Part shown: piece by piece, positions 1 to 10,065 of the stretch
Layout: each line of letters starts with the position of its first letter
Numbering within the stretch: position 1 is the first letter of the stretch
DNA from: Heligmosomoides polygyrus polygyrus
Taxonomy: Eukaryota; Nematoda; Chromadorea; Rhabditida; Heligmosomidae
Length of the DNA stretch: 64,000 bases
Direction: 5' to 3'
Assembly: GCA_947396885.1 (NCBI GenBank)
Contig: OX377202.1
Span: 71,520,643 to 71,584,642, forward strand
The notes under the pieces: model-generated
Databases searched by the model: none
What the model saw: only the letters and a program-made list of their open reading frames with translations
Told to the model about the DNA's origin: nothing
Made by a program: the position numbers and the translations under genes

Positions 1-632
1 GATATGCTTACAAAGTTTTTGTGAGCTAGTAGTAACTAATGCATCAAGAATTTTATGATCATTCAAATGCTGAGTGCATTTTTTTGCATACAATGCATGC
101 ATAGCCTTTGTGGCACACTAATTTTGCCCTGTACCCAGCCGTTGCCATTTTGAGTGTTTTTTGTAGCCTAACCAAATTCAAGAATATTAATACTGAAGTT
201 ATCTTTCTCTCACAATTGAAGGAGAACTCTTTTTAATTGATAAGCCTATTGTGTTCAATAGAAAACAGCGTGGATCATCGCCCATTTCCGTTTCCGCCTT
301 CTGGCCCAAAAAGAGGCGGAACATGGAACGGAACGGAAGAGCCCAAAATGGCCGGAAACCGGAATGCGGAATACGGAACCGGAAATTACGCACATCCCTG
401 CTTATGACACTTCCCAAGATTGTAACTAATACCGCTGAAGGATAGTCCATCTAAAGGATAGACAAGCACTCACTGATCGACATATATTCTTCGCTATTTA
501 CACAGGAAGCTGCATGGCGCAATGAGCAGGAAACACAGGTCCTGACCTAGGAGTAGGTTCTGACCTATGTACTTCGTTAGAATCAATGCATTGGATTGCT
601 CGATTCGTTTTTTTCACATATGGCGTGAACTG
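1..632. other. Intergenic sequence, no gene seen
   Basis: No convincing coding exon is visible. Positions about 310-395 are rich in short CGGAA/GGAAC words, a degenerate simple-sequence patch. The opposed short ORFs across this stretch overlap the patch and look like chance products. Confidence 0.5.
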
Positions 633-930
633 AGGGCGCGTGTGGCGCAGTCGGAGGAGGCGCGACTGTCGCGTGCACCCGATACCAGGTTCCTGGTTCG
701 GATTTCCCGCCCAGGCCAACCAAGCCTTCCATCCCTCCGGGATCGGTGAATTGGTACCAGACGCGTCTGGGAAGGATAAAGCGCTGACTTGTTCATCGGC
801 TGGCCACCGCAAGTCAATATATGGCCAAATACGCATTCATGTCGCCTCCACGACATCCCGTAGAAGTAGAATGCGCTGGCGCATCCCAGAAGGGATTGAG
901 TAACGCCGTCCTTTATCCTTTATCCTTTAT
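633..930 (+). repeat. tRNA-derived SINE, copy 1
   Basis: The head resembles a tRNA gene. A box A-like word (TGGCGCAGTCGG) lies at 642-653 and a box B-like word (GGTTCGGATTTCC) at 695-707, as expected for an internal RNA polymerase III promoter. The body contains phrases that recur through the window: GGCCAACCAAGCCTTCCATC, GGTACCAGACGCGTCTGG and a CATTCTACTTCTACGGGATG-like block. The 3' end is a short tandem CCTTTAT tail at about 908-930. Related copies are at 20875-21185, 34535-35045, 60840-61133 and 63297-64000. It has no coding capacity, so it would depend on a LINE to move. Confidence 0.75.
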
Positions 931-1451
931 GGCGTGAACTGTTCATTTTTATGTAGTAGTGAATGTATGGCTTAGATCGTTATACACTATTTTAAAGGCT
1001 AGACTTAAGGCTATTTTCTATCAAAAACTGAGCGTTATTAGTAAAAACAATTTAGCAAAAAATTGAGATAGAGATGGACAATCAAAGGGAGCATTGTCGG
1101 CGCAATTTGTTGTTTTACTTCACAAAGGGCAAAAGTGTGATGCACGCTCGGAAGGAATTATGTGAGGTACATTCATTACAACTATGGTGAGTTTAAAATA
1201 AAACAAAACCATAATAGAGGCGTTAATCCCAACTAGCCGACAAGTCGAGAAATGCCAGAGAAGATTGGGATATCCAATTCAACCTTTCACTTGTACTTAC
1301 ATACAATAGGTTGGTGACGTAAACAAACTCGAATTGAATGAAATTCACCTCACCAAGCGCACTAACATATGCGAATGTACAGCTTATTTTGAGCTATTTC
1401 GAAGAAGTCAAACTACATATTGATTCGAATGTCTACTGTCAACATTGTAAT
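931..1451. other. Unassigned AT-rich sequence
   Basis: No recognisable gene or structured repeat. It may be the 3' flank of the tyrosine-recombinase element read on the minus strand, but no termini were identified. Confidence 0.35.
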
Positions 1452-2290
1452 TTATACATCGAGGGATGGTGAGGAAATGTTGAGCACTTTCGGTTCGATG
1501 TAGTTATGGAATCCCTCTAGAGATTTCCACCTCCCAGCTTGCATAACGTTGAGGTGATGGATCCCCATACTAAGCGCTTGAGTTGCTGCACCGCCTCTAA
1601 ACGAATGAGAGGTGATGTTGAGGTTTTGAAAATTAGCCATAGTGAGCAGCCCTTGTAGCCTATCACGGAGGGTTGACAAGGATAATGGCAACCCCGTTGA
1701 CTTAGACTGGAAGGGGAAACTATTGGTACTTATAGCATCTAGGTATTTGGTACATAGCTGATGCTCCAATGGATCAAAACAAAAGGCTACTATAGCCCCC
1801 TAGCGTTCTTACGGTTAGGTGCCAGGTGTTGCTGTCAATCTGGATGACATCGGTCTTAAGTAGGTTGGCAGCCTCGCTTATTCTTAAAAATGCTTTAAAT
1901 TGGATAAGCGCTAGTGCTGCTGCCTGCAACACTTTGAAATCGCAGTTCCCGATCCCCAAAATCACGAGCTTGTTTATTTCGCAAGGCTTGATTTTGACCC
2001 TCGTCACAGTAGGAAGGCGGACTCGTCTCCCCATTTCTAGTAGGGAGGATTGAAGTTCTCTAGGCGCTCCTTGGAGGTTCCCATAGAAGTAATTCAGTGC
2101 GGCTACGACGGTCGGCATTAACTTCTGCCTTCCGTCGGCGGAAAGTTTAGCGAGATATAGATTCCGAGATTGAGGAAGTGCAATAGTACGCATGTATTGA
2201 CCATTCCTCCATATTTGAAACTTCTTCATTTCCGTTGTATATGACATGATCGTTGATGGTGCCCTGTCACAGTTAACCGCATCGATAATA

Positions 2291-3573
2291 TTAGGTTGTA
2301 ACGAATTAAATGGCACTGGCTCGCGCCATTTTTTGGCGCGTCTTTACGCGTTTGATCAAGAACAAACCGTAACATGTGGCATATCATTTAGAAGCGCAAA
2401 CTTTGCTCTACCGGAGAGTACCAAATTTTCTATGTGAAAATGGGAAAACTTTAGAGTTTTATTGACTTTTTTGCAGATGGACAAAAGGGTAATCCGAGGC
2501 ATTCACTTGTATGAATTCAAGCTGGGCACTACAGCTAAGGAGGCGGACGAGAAGATCAACGCCGGATTCGGTCAAGGATGTTCCACAATTCGTACGGCGT
2601 ATCGTTGGTATCAGAAGTTCCGGAATGGAGATGAGAGCTTGGAAGAACATGAAGGTCGTGGGAGGAATAGTGATGTTGATGAGGACAAGCTGAGAGATGT
2701 GGTAGAGGAGGATCCACACAAAGATACCAGGGAGATAGCGAAGTTTCTTGGCGTCAGTCACAACACAGCTGCCCGGCAACTGAAGGAAATTGGAAAGACC
2801 AAAAAGCTGGAAAGATGGGTGCCTCACGAGCTGTCTGAGGAGCAAAGAAACCGACGATATGAGATCTCATCCGCACTGCTTCTACGGAACGAAACGGACC
2901 CATTCCTTGATCGCATCGTAACCTGTGACGAGAAATGGATAATGTACGACAACAGGCGACGATCGGCACAGTGGGTGGACAGCGATGAGAGCCCCAAGGT
3001 TTTTGCGAAGCCGGAATTGCACCAAAAGAAAGTAATGGTGACAGTATGGTGGTGTTCGCTGGGAATTATTCACCACAGCTTCCTCCCTTCCGGTGAATCC
3101 ATCACAGCAGAGAAGTACTGCATTGAAATTGAAGAAATGATGAAAAAGTTGAAGGATATCCGGCCGGCCTTGGTAAACCGAAGGCGAGTTCTCCTTCTGC
3201 ACGACAATGCTCGCCCCCATGTAGCACGAATGACGTTGCAGAAATTGAATGAGCTGAGCATTGAAACTCTACCACATCCTCCGTTTTCTCCCGACCTCTC
3301 CCCAACAAACTACCATTTCTTCAAGCATCTTGGCGACTTCTTGGTAGGGAAAATATTCAAATACCAACAGGGTGTCGAAAGTGCCTTCGAAGATTTCGTC
3401 AATTCCAGAACTTCTGATTTTTATGCTACTGGGATAAAAAAGCTTGTTTCACGTTGGCAAAGATGTGTAGAATCAGAAGGTTTTTATTTCGATTAATAAA
3501 CTTGCCTACAAGCCGAGATATTAACTGTTTAAATTTACAGTGGTTCAGTGTCATTTATTTCGTTACAACCTAA
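2291..3573 (+). mobile_element. Full-length mariner transposon, copy 1
   Basis: A 1283-bp element flanked by TA at 2289-2290 and 3574-3575. Its inverted ends start TTAGGTTGTAACGAA and match for about 28 bp with a few differences. It carries one uninterrupted transposase ORF in the same orientation. It sits inside the minus-strand tyrosine-recombinase gene. A close copy in the opposite orientation is at 61367-62646. Length and organisation are those of animal mariners. From memory it resembles the hookworm element bandit, but this was not tested. Confidence 0.9.
2477..3496 (+). CDS. Mariner transposase, intact frame, third catalytic Asp changed to Asn
   Basis: A 339-residue transposase, close to the usual 340-350, starting at the ATG at 2477. 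The upstream in-frame TTG at 2462 is not needed. The N-terminal half carries the paired helix-turn-helix DNA-binding region, with GCSTIRTAYRWYQKF and then LGVSHNTAARQL. The linker has the mariner WVPHELSEEQ motif. The catalytic domain shows D151 in TCDEKW and D243 in LLHDNARPH. The third position, 34 residues further on, is N278 in SPTNYH (codon AAC at 3308-3310) instead of Asp. The sister copy at 61.4 kb has GAC there. Mariners need all three aspartates, so this otherwise open protein is predicted to be inactive for cleavage, although it could still bind the ends. Confidence 0.88.
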   Translation: MDKRVIRGIHLYEFKLGTTAKEADEKINAGFGQGCSTIRTAYRWYQKFRNGDESLEEHEGRGRNSDVDEDKLRDVVEEDPHKDTREIAKFLGVSHNTAARQLKEIGKTKKLERWVPHELSEEQRNRRYEISSALLLRNETDPFLDRIVTCDEKWIMYDNRRRSAQWVDSDESPKVFAKPELHQKKVMVTVWWCSLGIIHHSFLPSGESITAEKYCIEIEEMMKKLKDIRPALVNRRRVLLLHDNARPHVARMTLQKLNELSIETLPHPPFSPDLSPTNYHFFKHLGDFLVGKIFKYQQGVESAFEDFVNSRTSDFYATGIKKLVSRWQRCVESEGFYFD

Positions 3574-3745
3574 TAGCTCGCGTGACGCTATTTAGACCCA
3601 TATGCTCGGCTTTCATTCCGAGATTGGCTGCTTCTTGAAACCTTTCTGCTCAAAACGTAATTATTACCTTGTCTTTCCCGAATTTCCTCCCTGGGTGGGT
3701 GGGTGGACACACCGCTCACGGTTAGCGCAAGTAACCTGGGACCGA

Positions 3746-3909
3746 ATTCATCAACGAATTACGTAGCTTTAACGGAGAATTGTAAGCTTATCAAGCGATA
3801 TGGTGAGCGATAAGCCGCGTTATCTGAGCTTTTAACGCGGCTTATCGCTCACCATATCGCTTGATAAGCTTACAATTCTCCGTTAAAGTTACGTAAGTCG
3901 TTGATGAAT
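3746..3909. repeat. Palindromic MITE A
   Basis: A hairpin with arms of about 76 bp: left arm 3746-3822, loop 3823-3832, right arm 3833-3909. The ends read ATTCATCAACGA and its complement. The arms are nearly identical, including GCTTATCAAGCGATATGGTG. It has no coding capacity. The terminal word is shared with the hairpin immediately downstream, so both belong to one family. Confidence 0.8.
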
Positions 3910-3922
3910 CCGGCCCCTGTGG

Positions 3923-4078
3923 CCGGATTCATCAACAATTAAACCCGTGGGTATGCGGGGTATAAGGGGTAGAGATAAGATAAGAGTCAGATAGAGATAA
4001 GGTAAGAGTCAGAGACGCAGGCTTCATCGTGGGTATCCCTACCCCCTATACCCGCGGGTTAGTCGTTGATGAATCCGG
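3923..4078. repeat. Palindromic MITE B
   Basis: A second foldback about 14 bp after MITE A. It starts CCGGATTCATCAAC and ends GTTGATGAATCCGG, with subterminal inverted words AACCCG(C/T)GGGTAT and GGTATAGGGGGTAG-like blocks. The centre holds two imperfect copies of a GATAAGATAAGAGTCAGA-type unit. It is non-coding. Confidence 0.75.
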
Positions 4079-5430
4079 AATCTGGATGGCTCTGCATCCT
4101 CCATCCATGGATGGGAGGAGCTGAGAGGGACGAGGTCGCACTCTTGCGAAATAGCCTAGAGTTACACGGTTTACTGTGCCCGTGCTTGACTGGCATCACG
4201 CTGTTGCGACATCTCAGCGTGATCGACATCACACCGAGGTGTGTGGATTTCTCAATAGTACAAAATACCACAAAAGCGCCTTGAACCGGGCAATCGCAAA
4301 CGCGCGATATTTCGCCATCATAACGCCAATAATCACACCCCTTTGATAACCGTCAGGAATTAAGAGAGCTCAGTTCGGAACTGATGTTTATAGCGCAGAC
4401 TTAGCACTGCTCGATCCCCATCCGTACGCCTCTCACTATGTACCAAGATACAGTGATCGGCTGCCAATTACGACAATTGCCCGTGGTTAAGCTCAAAGGC
4501 ACAACCTGCTGACATTCGTCGCAGTATCACATGCTTTGGTTCCCCATGACTCCCATATGAATCACTACGCGACGGATTAATCGTTTTATATATGGCATGA
4601 TATTGATTCATGGTTATTTTAAGCTGTAGATTTTTTCTTAGCGCAGTAGTGGTCACGCAAACCTAATTAAATCCCAAAACATCTAAAAGAGGCACGAAAG
4701 TTCAGGACGTCAGAACAGTAGAACAGCGACATAATGCGATTGCTACTACATGCATACTTCACCACAAGTTGTTCATGCTGACTTTTTTGTGAAATCTTGG
4801 GGACGACCTGTTAGCTCCACCGCACACCGTTGGCCTCTCTTGCTTCCATCAGGCTGCTCTTTCCGCTGACGCTTGTTCGCTGAAGGCCTTTGAAGCCTCT
4901 CACAATCGATGGCGAGCGTACTCCGTGCGAACGCGTATACGTAAACTTCCTTTGTGTGGATAGTTTCCCAGCCCTCGGTAGGCGACACAACCCACTGGCC
5001 TCTGACGGCTGCAGACGATGCCTCCGGTATGGTGACCATTGAAACGATCTCTTGCCTGAAGGAAGCGTATATGTATAATGTTGGACCTCACTTGTCTGAC
5101 CAATCTCATGCTTTCTCTTCGTAGCCACTTGATCTTGACGAGATGACGTCGTGAGAGTTGCAGTTTTTTCTAGAGCACCGTGCGTTATCAAACCTCGTTT
5201 TCACCGCAAACATTTTGGGCTAACGAAAATCCCAAGAACTACCAAACATGGGCCAAATAATAATGCCTTGTTGAGTACAAAGGCCGCTATTCCCGTAAAT
5301 CATGCAAGCGCCTGTCCCTTCCAGGGACATAAGACGCGGTCTGTTGATGTTTATCAACATCACGACCCAACGGTTTGACCTCATCCACACCAGCAAACTA
5401 TATTGTTTGAGCCACCGAATTCTGCAAAGA
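4079..5430. other. Unassigned sequence
   Basis: Contains only short opposed ORFs without recognised domains or consistent splice sites. No gene is supported. Confidence 0.35.
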
Positions 5431-5439
5431 CTGGATGCA

Positions 5440-5670
5440 TATACAGATGGTGATAAGCATCATCACTCGCTTTGAGTCTCACCCAGGCCAACAATGCCTT
5501 CCATCCCTCCAGGGTATACGCCTTGGTACGAGACTTGTCTCGGAAAAGGATGCATTTTTCTGTCACCGTGTGGTCATGAAAGCCAAATATGCATTCAACC
5601 GGCTAGCACAAATAGTTAGGCATGCATCCTCTTGTCTCCCACTGGCCTACAAAATGACTCATGGATTAAC
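5440..5670 (+). repeat. Degenerate SINE fragment
   Basis: Shares CCAGGCCAACAATGCCTTCC, a GGTACGAGACTTGTCT block and a GCCAAATATGCATTCA block with the tRNA-derived SINE family. The tRNA-like head is not clear, so the copy is truncated or old. Confidence 0.6.
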
Positions 5671-5679
5671 TACATGATA

Positions 5680-8600
5680 TATGGAAGGACTGTTATAGGG
5701 GATCGTCGTATGGGGTACCGAACGGGAGTACAACGTGGGCGCATGTGTGCCAATGAGCTACCTCTGAAACTGTTTCTTGCACAATGAATACTTGCTCGGC
5801 AAAAATCAGTGGCTCCATCATCGATATTATCAAATTAAGCTAGATCCGAAGCAGATCGATCTGGTACGTCATCTTTATTGGAGGATGACATACAGTACAT
5901 TTTGAGTGGCATACGGTGTATTGTAAGGGATAGGGGAATGGCCTCTGACAGGCTGCTGACGAGAGCCGACGACCTCCCGGTCTGGGCGACGCAGACCAGA
6001 CTCCCGTTGCACAGCGTCGCTTACCACTATGTCGTCAGCGAGGGTGCGGATTGGAGACAACCGGACAGACCACTGTCGCACTAGCGGGGACAGCTGTCGA
6101 GAATGAGATGTCTGCTTCATCGGATCTTACAGCTTTTACTGGTTTATGCCCAGCTATTTGATCAAATCCAGTACCTTTTGATATGGAGAAAGCTCTGGTC
6201 ACCTCCCAAGCCATAAAGAGAGAGGCTAGGTTAGGTGGTTACAGCTGGCAACGATAAAAATGGGATCGTTCGAGTACGAGGGATCAAGGCGGGAAGCTGG
6301 AAATAAGACTAAACTCGGAAATCAGGAGCAGACAGCAGGGTGATTATCTTTGTTAAACTGTTGTCAGAAGGCATAGGAATACCTTTGCAAATAGTCCTGG
6401 TCAAGGTAAACTTGACGGGTTTAGAACGACAGGGAAAATAACCAGGAAAAATGAGGCCGAACGGCACAGGAAGATGAAGCGAAGGCAAACTTCCATGTCT
6501 CAAGCATTCGTTGGTTCTTAACATCTATCGTAGAAACCTAGGGTTCCTTCGGTCTCCACCTTTGCTTGCCCTGCACACGCGGATGTCAGCCGTTGCGGCG
6601 TAGGAAGCTGCCCAGACGGCGGGCTATCGCTCAGCATTAATCATTCCGTATTCCTTCCATGGGGACTTAAGCTTAGTCGCTCTCGTCGCGGACTATGAAC
6701 AGGCCCTCATCAGCGGTGTTGTCGCGTTGCGACACAAGTCGTCGCAATCCGTTATAGCACTCTTGAGTTCAGACCTCCACCTGTCCGGTATTGGTCAACA
6801 CGGGGATGTGCCTATTAATGGGGTCGAGCGTTCTACCCCCTCATCCCCCTGGCCCGCCCCCCCCCCCCCCCCCAATCCCTGGGGGGCTTGCTCGAGAGTC
6901 CAGCGGCTGCCTTACGAGACAGTGGAGACGCAGACATTTGCCACGCCTCTGTTTAAAGGGCGGGGGGTAGAACGCCACTAGGGAGAGTGGCGGGAGCTAT
7001 CTCCAGCTCTTTGTGCTCGAATTCCGGACTAGAATAAGGATAATACGAGGGCTTGAAGCTTAGTGAAAGTGTCCAGAGGTGGGACGCACTCCCTAGCCCG
7101 ACCCATCGGCCCTTCAACTCTGTTTCTGGAATGAAAGACGTCGACGGCCTCGTGTTGGCCATCGATTGCTCAGCCCAGACGATGGCGGTGCTGGGGTCGT
7201 ACGCAAAGGACAGCTGCTGCGCCTCGTCCGTCGCAGCGCGGCGACCGGTCATCTTCCCTGTAATGGCAGCTGCCTCCCCTAGTATTGATTCAACACCTCC
7301 ACCAGGAGGAGCTCTGTCCGTCGAAGAACGTTCACGTGCTGAGATCTCTCAGCCATTCCTCATAGAAACGTCATTCTGCTTCGGGGCCTCATAGGGACAG
7401 CTCTAGACGACTCACTGCCTGACGACTACCCTCGATGCATAGCTAGACTGTGAGTGCAGAGAACCACGAAAAGATCTGATCATCATACGTTCCTCAGACA
7501 ATGATAGACGGACAGTACTCGCGGGCGTGCAACATCTTTCTGCAACAGCGTCATCATTGCCATCATTTATCGATACCCATTATATGGTCTTCAGTAGTCA
7601 GCCTTTTCGAAGCGCTGAGGTCAAGTCTTTCAGAGGTTCACGTAGGAGCTCTTCCGTTGTGGAGTCCTCCCCGATATAAGAGAGTTAGTCCGTCTGTCTG
7701 TGTGTGTCACAAACTTGTGTGAGCCTGTAAAACATGTCGAACCTGTGAAGGTGACCGGCACATGAATGGCACCTGTCAAAGTGACACTAACGCGCAAGCA
7801 CTGACAAGATTGACGGCAAGGCCTGATTCGACAAATGGATGGGAGACTGATTGGTCGGAAGGCCAATATCGATTAGTATTATCGATCGTTTGGTCGACGT
7901 TATCGGTTTCATACGGGAAGTCGGGTCTCTCCCTCTGTTTCTGTCCCACCATTCGTCCGACCGCCGAGGCTAACAGCCTCCGAAGGAGATGCGGATCTCG
8001 ATCGGCATTATTGATTTCCGATGCTTGAATACTTAATCGGTGGACCTACTTTTCAATTCTGTATGATGAACGGGAACACATCTGTGTCTGTGGGTTCGTC
8101 TCTCTGCCGTCATATAGAGAAAGAAGTACTGTGGTGGTGAGGTGGAAGTAGGAGTTACTGACTGGGATCACCTATCAGTTCAACAGTATCGATGGATCGA
8201 CGAACATCGATCGATTTTATCGATTTTTCTGCAGACTAGATATTCCGGAGTCAGAGTCGTTTAAATACGTGGAGAATCCGCGTGCCAACTGTTTGAGTTC
8301 ATTACCCTATCATATTCTGTGTAGTAAACGAGATAAGTTTTTTCTTCTTTAATGGAGTTAAAAGGCCTAAAGAAGAAAGCAAAAGCTGCCGTGTCCAAGG
8401 CACTCTATTTTCGAGATTTGGGAACGAATACCCCAATCAGACGTTTGGCAACCGTTAGGTCGCTGAACGTCTGGTGAGGGACAGCCGTGTTCAGCCCTGC
8501 CAAAAAAGGACGTCGAACCTTTACAGTGTGCAGAACAGCTTCACTTGAAAGGTTGCAATAACGTGTTTCTCAATGGACCGTAAACTGATACTGCGAGGTC

Positions 8601-9026
8601 ATGAACGTTCTGTACTATTTGGCCTTCCTTCACTGAAAAAATAGAAGGAAAATCTCAGACCTTGTCATAATGCGCAAAGTAGTTTCCGCTAAGGTATCCA
8701 TCAACGCGATTAGCTTGCTGAGGGGCATACTGACGAGAACTGCCAAGCGAAAGCTTAACCCAGGCTGCAAAATCGCGTGTAAGATCAGATTCGTTAACTT
8801 ACAGGATTCTCAAGGAACTGCATTTGTTGCTCGGGAAGCACGAAGACCTGGAGAAGTAGCCGTGCAAGCCTGTAAAACACTATTGCTGCTTTATGACAAT
8901 GCTGCTTCTCTGCTGTCGATTTTCTAATTAATTCTATTATTTTTACACAGAAATTTTTTAAATTTTTTAAATGGTATATTCCTTTAGTCGCTTACGCTAG
9001 GGTGTGATCTTCACTTGAAGAAATTA
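5680..9026. other. Long unassigned repeat-like region
   Basis: No gene is recognised in this 3.3 kb. It holds a run of 18 C near 6847-6864. The segment at 7675-7765 (GTCCGTCTGTCTGTGTGTG followed by cacaaacttgtg) matches, in inverse orientation, the flank of the 53.6-kb mariner at 54870-54965. The ATCGAT-rich 7850-8230 stretch looks loosely like 36600-36720 and 53330-53540, pointing to an unnamed dispersed repeat. The opposed open frames at 6953-7394 have no recognised motif. Confidence 0.4.
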
Positions 9027-10065
9027 TTAGGTTGTCCCATAAGTCCCCGCCGTTTTCTTCAACGATTCACTGCAGATTTCGCCGGCGGTCTCTTGCACAG
9101 CGCTGCATAGCTTTCGAAAGAGAATGATTTGCTCTATCAGATCGTGCATTGCGTTTCTTTTTTCATCATGAAATTTGTCAATTTTTAGGTCGTTGAAGTA
9201 AAAAGTGAAAAAGTAGCCATTTGCGCACTTGTTCTCTCCGCTTAGGTTTGTAATTTTTTGCGCCGTTTTTTATAGCACTTGGAAGACAATGTTCTGTACT
9301 ACAAGAACTCGTGTTGGTCCTATTTGCTCATTTGTCCTTTATTGATTTTTAGTCCATCAAATTGGGAATTCCGACTTTTCCGTCCGAATTTTTACCAAAA
9401 CTCCGGTTCTGTAGTTGGACTTTTTTTGCTCGGTGTTACACGTCGTTTGGAAGAGGATGTCTTGCTCAGTAAGAATTTATGTCGCGTTTATTGGCTCCCG
9501 CTGATTTCTGTTGAATATCAACAACTGAAGAAGGAGAAGGAGTTGTTGGTGAAGTCGATTTGTCTCTTTTTCGCATTTTGTTGACATTCAATAGAAATCA
9601 ATAAATGCAACAGATATTCTTATAGACCAAGACATTCTCTTTCGAATAACATATAACATCAACCCAAAAAATCCAAACACAGAGCAGGAGCTGTCGGCAA
9701 AAATAACCATCCTCCTTCGGACGTCCCAATTTGGTGACCTAAAAATAAAGGGCAAGTGAGAAAATATGACCAACACATATTCTTGTAGTACAAAACATTG
9801 TCTTCCAAGTGTTATAAAAAACTGCGCAAAAAATTACAAACCCAAGCGGAGAGAACAAGTGCGCAAATGGCTACTCTTTCACTTTTTCACTTTTCACTTC
9901 AACGACCTAAACATTGACAAAATTCATGAAGAAAGAAATGCAATACAAGTTTTGATAGAGCAAATCATTCTCTTTCGAAAGCTATGCAGCGCTATACAAG
10001 AGACCGCCAGCGAAATCTGCAGTGAGTCGTTGAAAAAAACGGCGAAGACTTATGGGACAACCTAA
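9027..10065. mobile_element. Palindromic foldback element with mariner-type ends
   Basis: A 1039-bp element flanked by TA at 9025-9026 and 10066-10067. The ends read TTAGGTTGTCCCATAAGTC, the mariner end format. The inverted similarity is not limited to the termini: the two halves (about 9027-9560 and 9590-10065) are diverged inverted copies of each other almost to the centre. Examples are AAGACAATGTTCTGTACTAC against its complement near 9786-9810, and GGAAGAGGATGTCTTG against the block near 9630. No intact transposase is present. It is probably a non-autonomous element formed by inverted duplication of one mariner end, now diverged between arms. Confidence 0.8.

Larger units (their letters stand above)
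1452..3650 (-). pseudogene. Tyrosine recombinase pseudogene, interrupted by a mariner
   Basis: On the minus strand, 2290 down to 1452 encodes a tyrosine recombinase of the kind carried by DIRS/PAT-type retrotransposons or Cryptons. The N-terminal SAM-like part contains a STIMSYTTEMKKF-like helix. The catalytic part shows the first arginine in a LRISEA motif, then HSFRGG (the H-x-x-R box), GRWKS, and a tyrosine in YIEP, so the R-H-R-Y set is present. A run of five C at 1796-1800 (G on the coding strand) appears to carry an indel: the upstream frame ends in TGA while the downstream frame continues with AIVAFCFDP. The mariner at 2291-3573 separates the gene from its 5' part at about 3574-3650. 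Removing the mariner and one TA rejoins the frame. No reverse transcriptase or termini were found nearby, so the parent element type is open. Confidence 0.7.

Noticed and set aside
633..720. Functional tRNA gene
   Set aside because: Box A and box B are present, but the sequence continues into a conserved SINE body and tail, and the same head recurs in several copies.
6953..7394. Opposed 100-codon frames as genes
   Set aside because: Neither has a recognised motif, and each is the shadow of the other.
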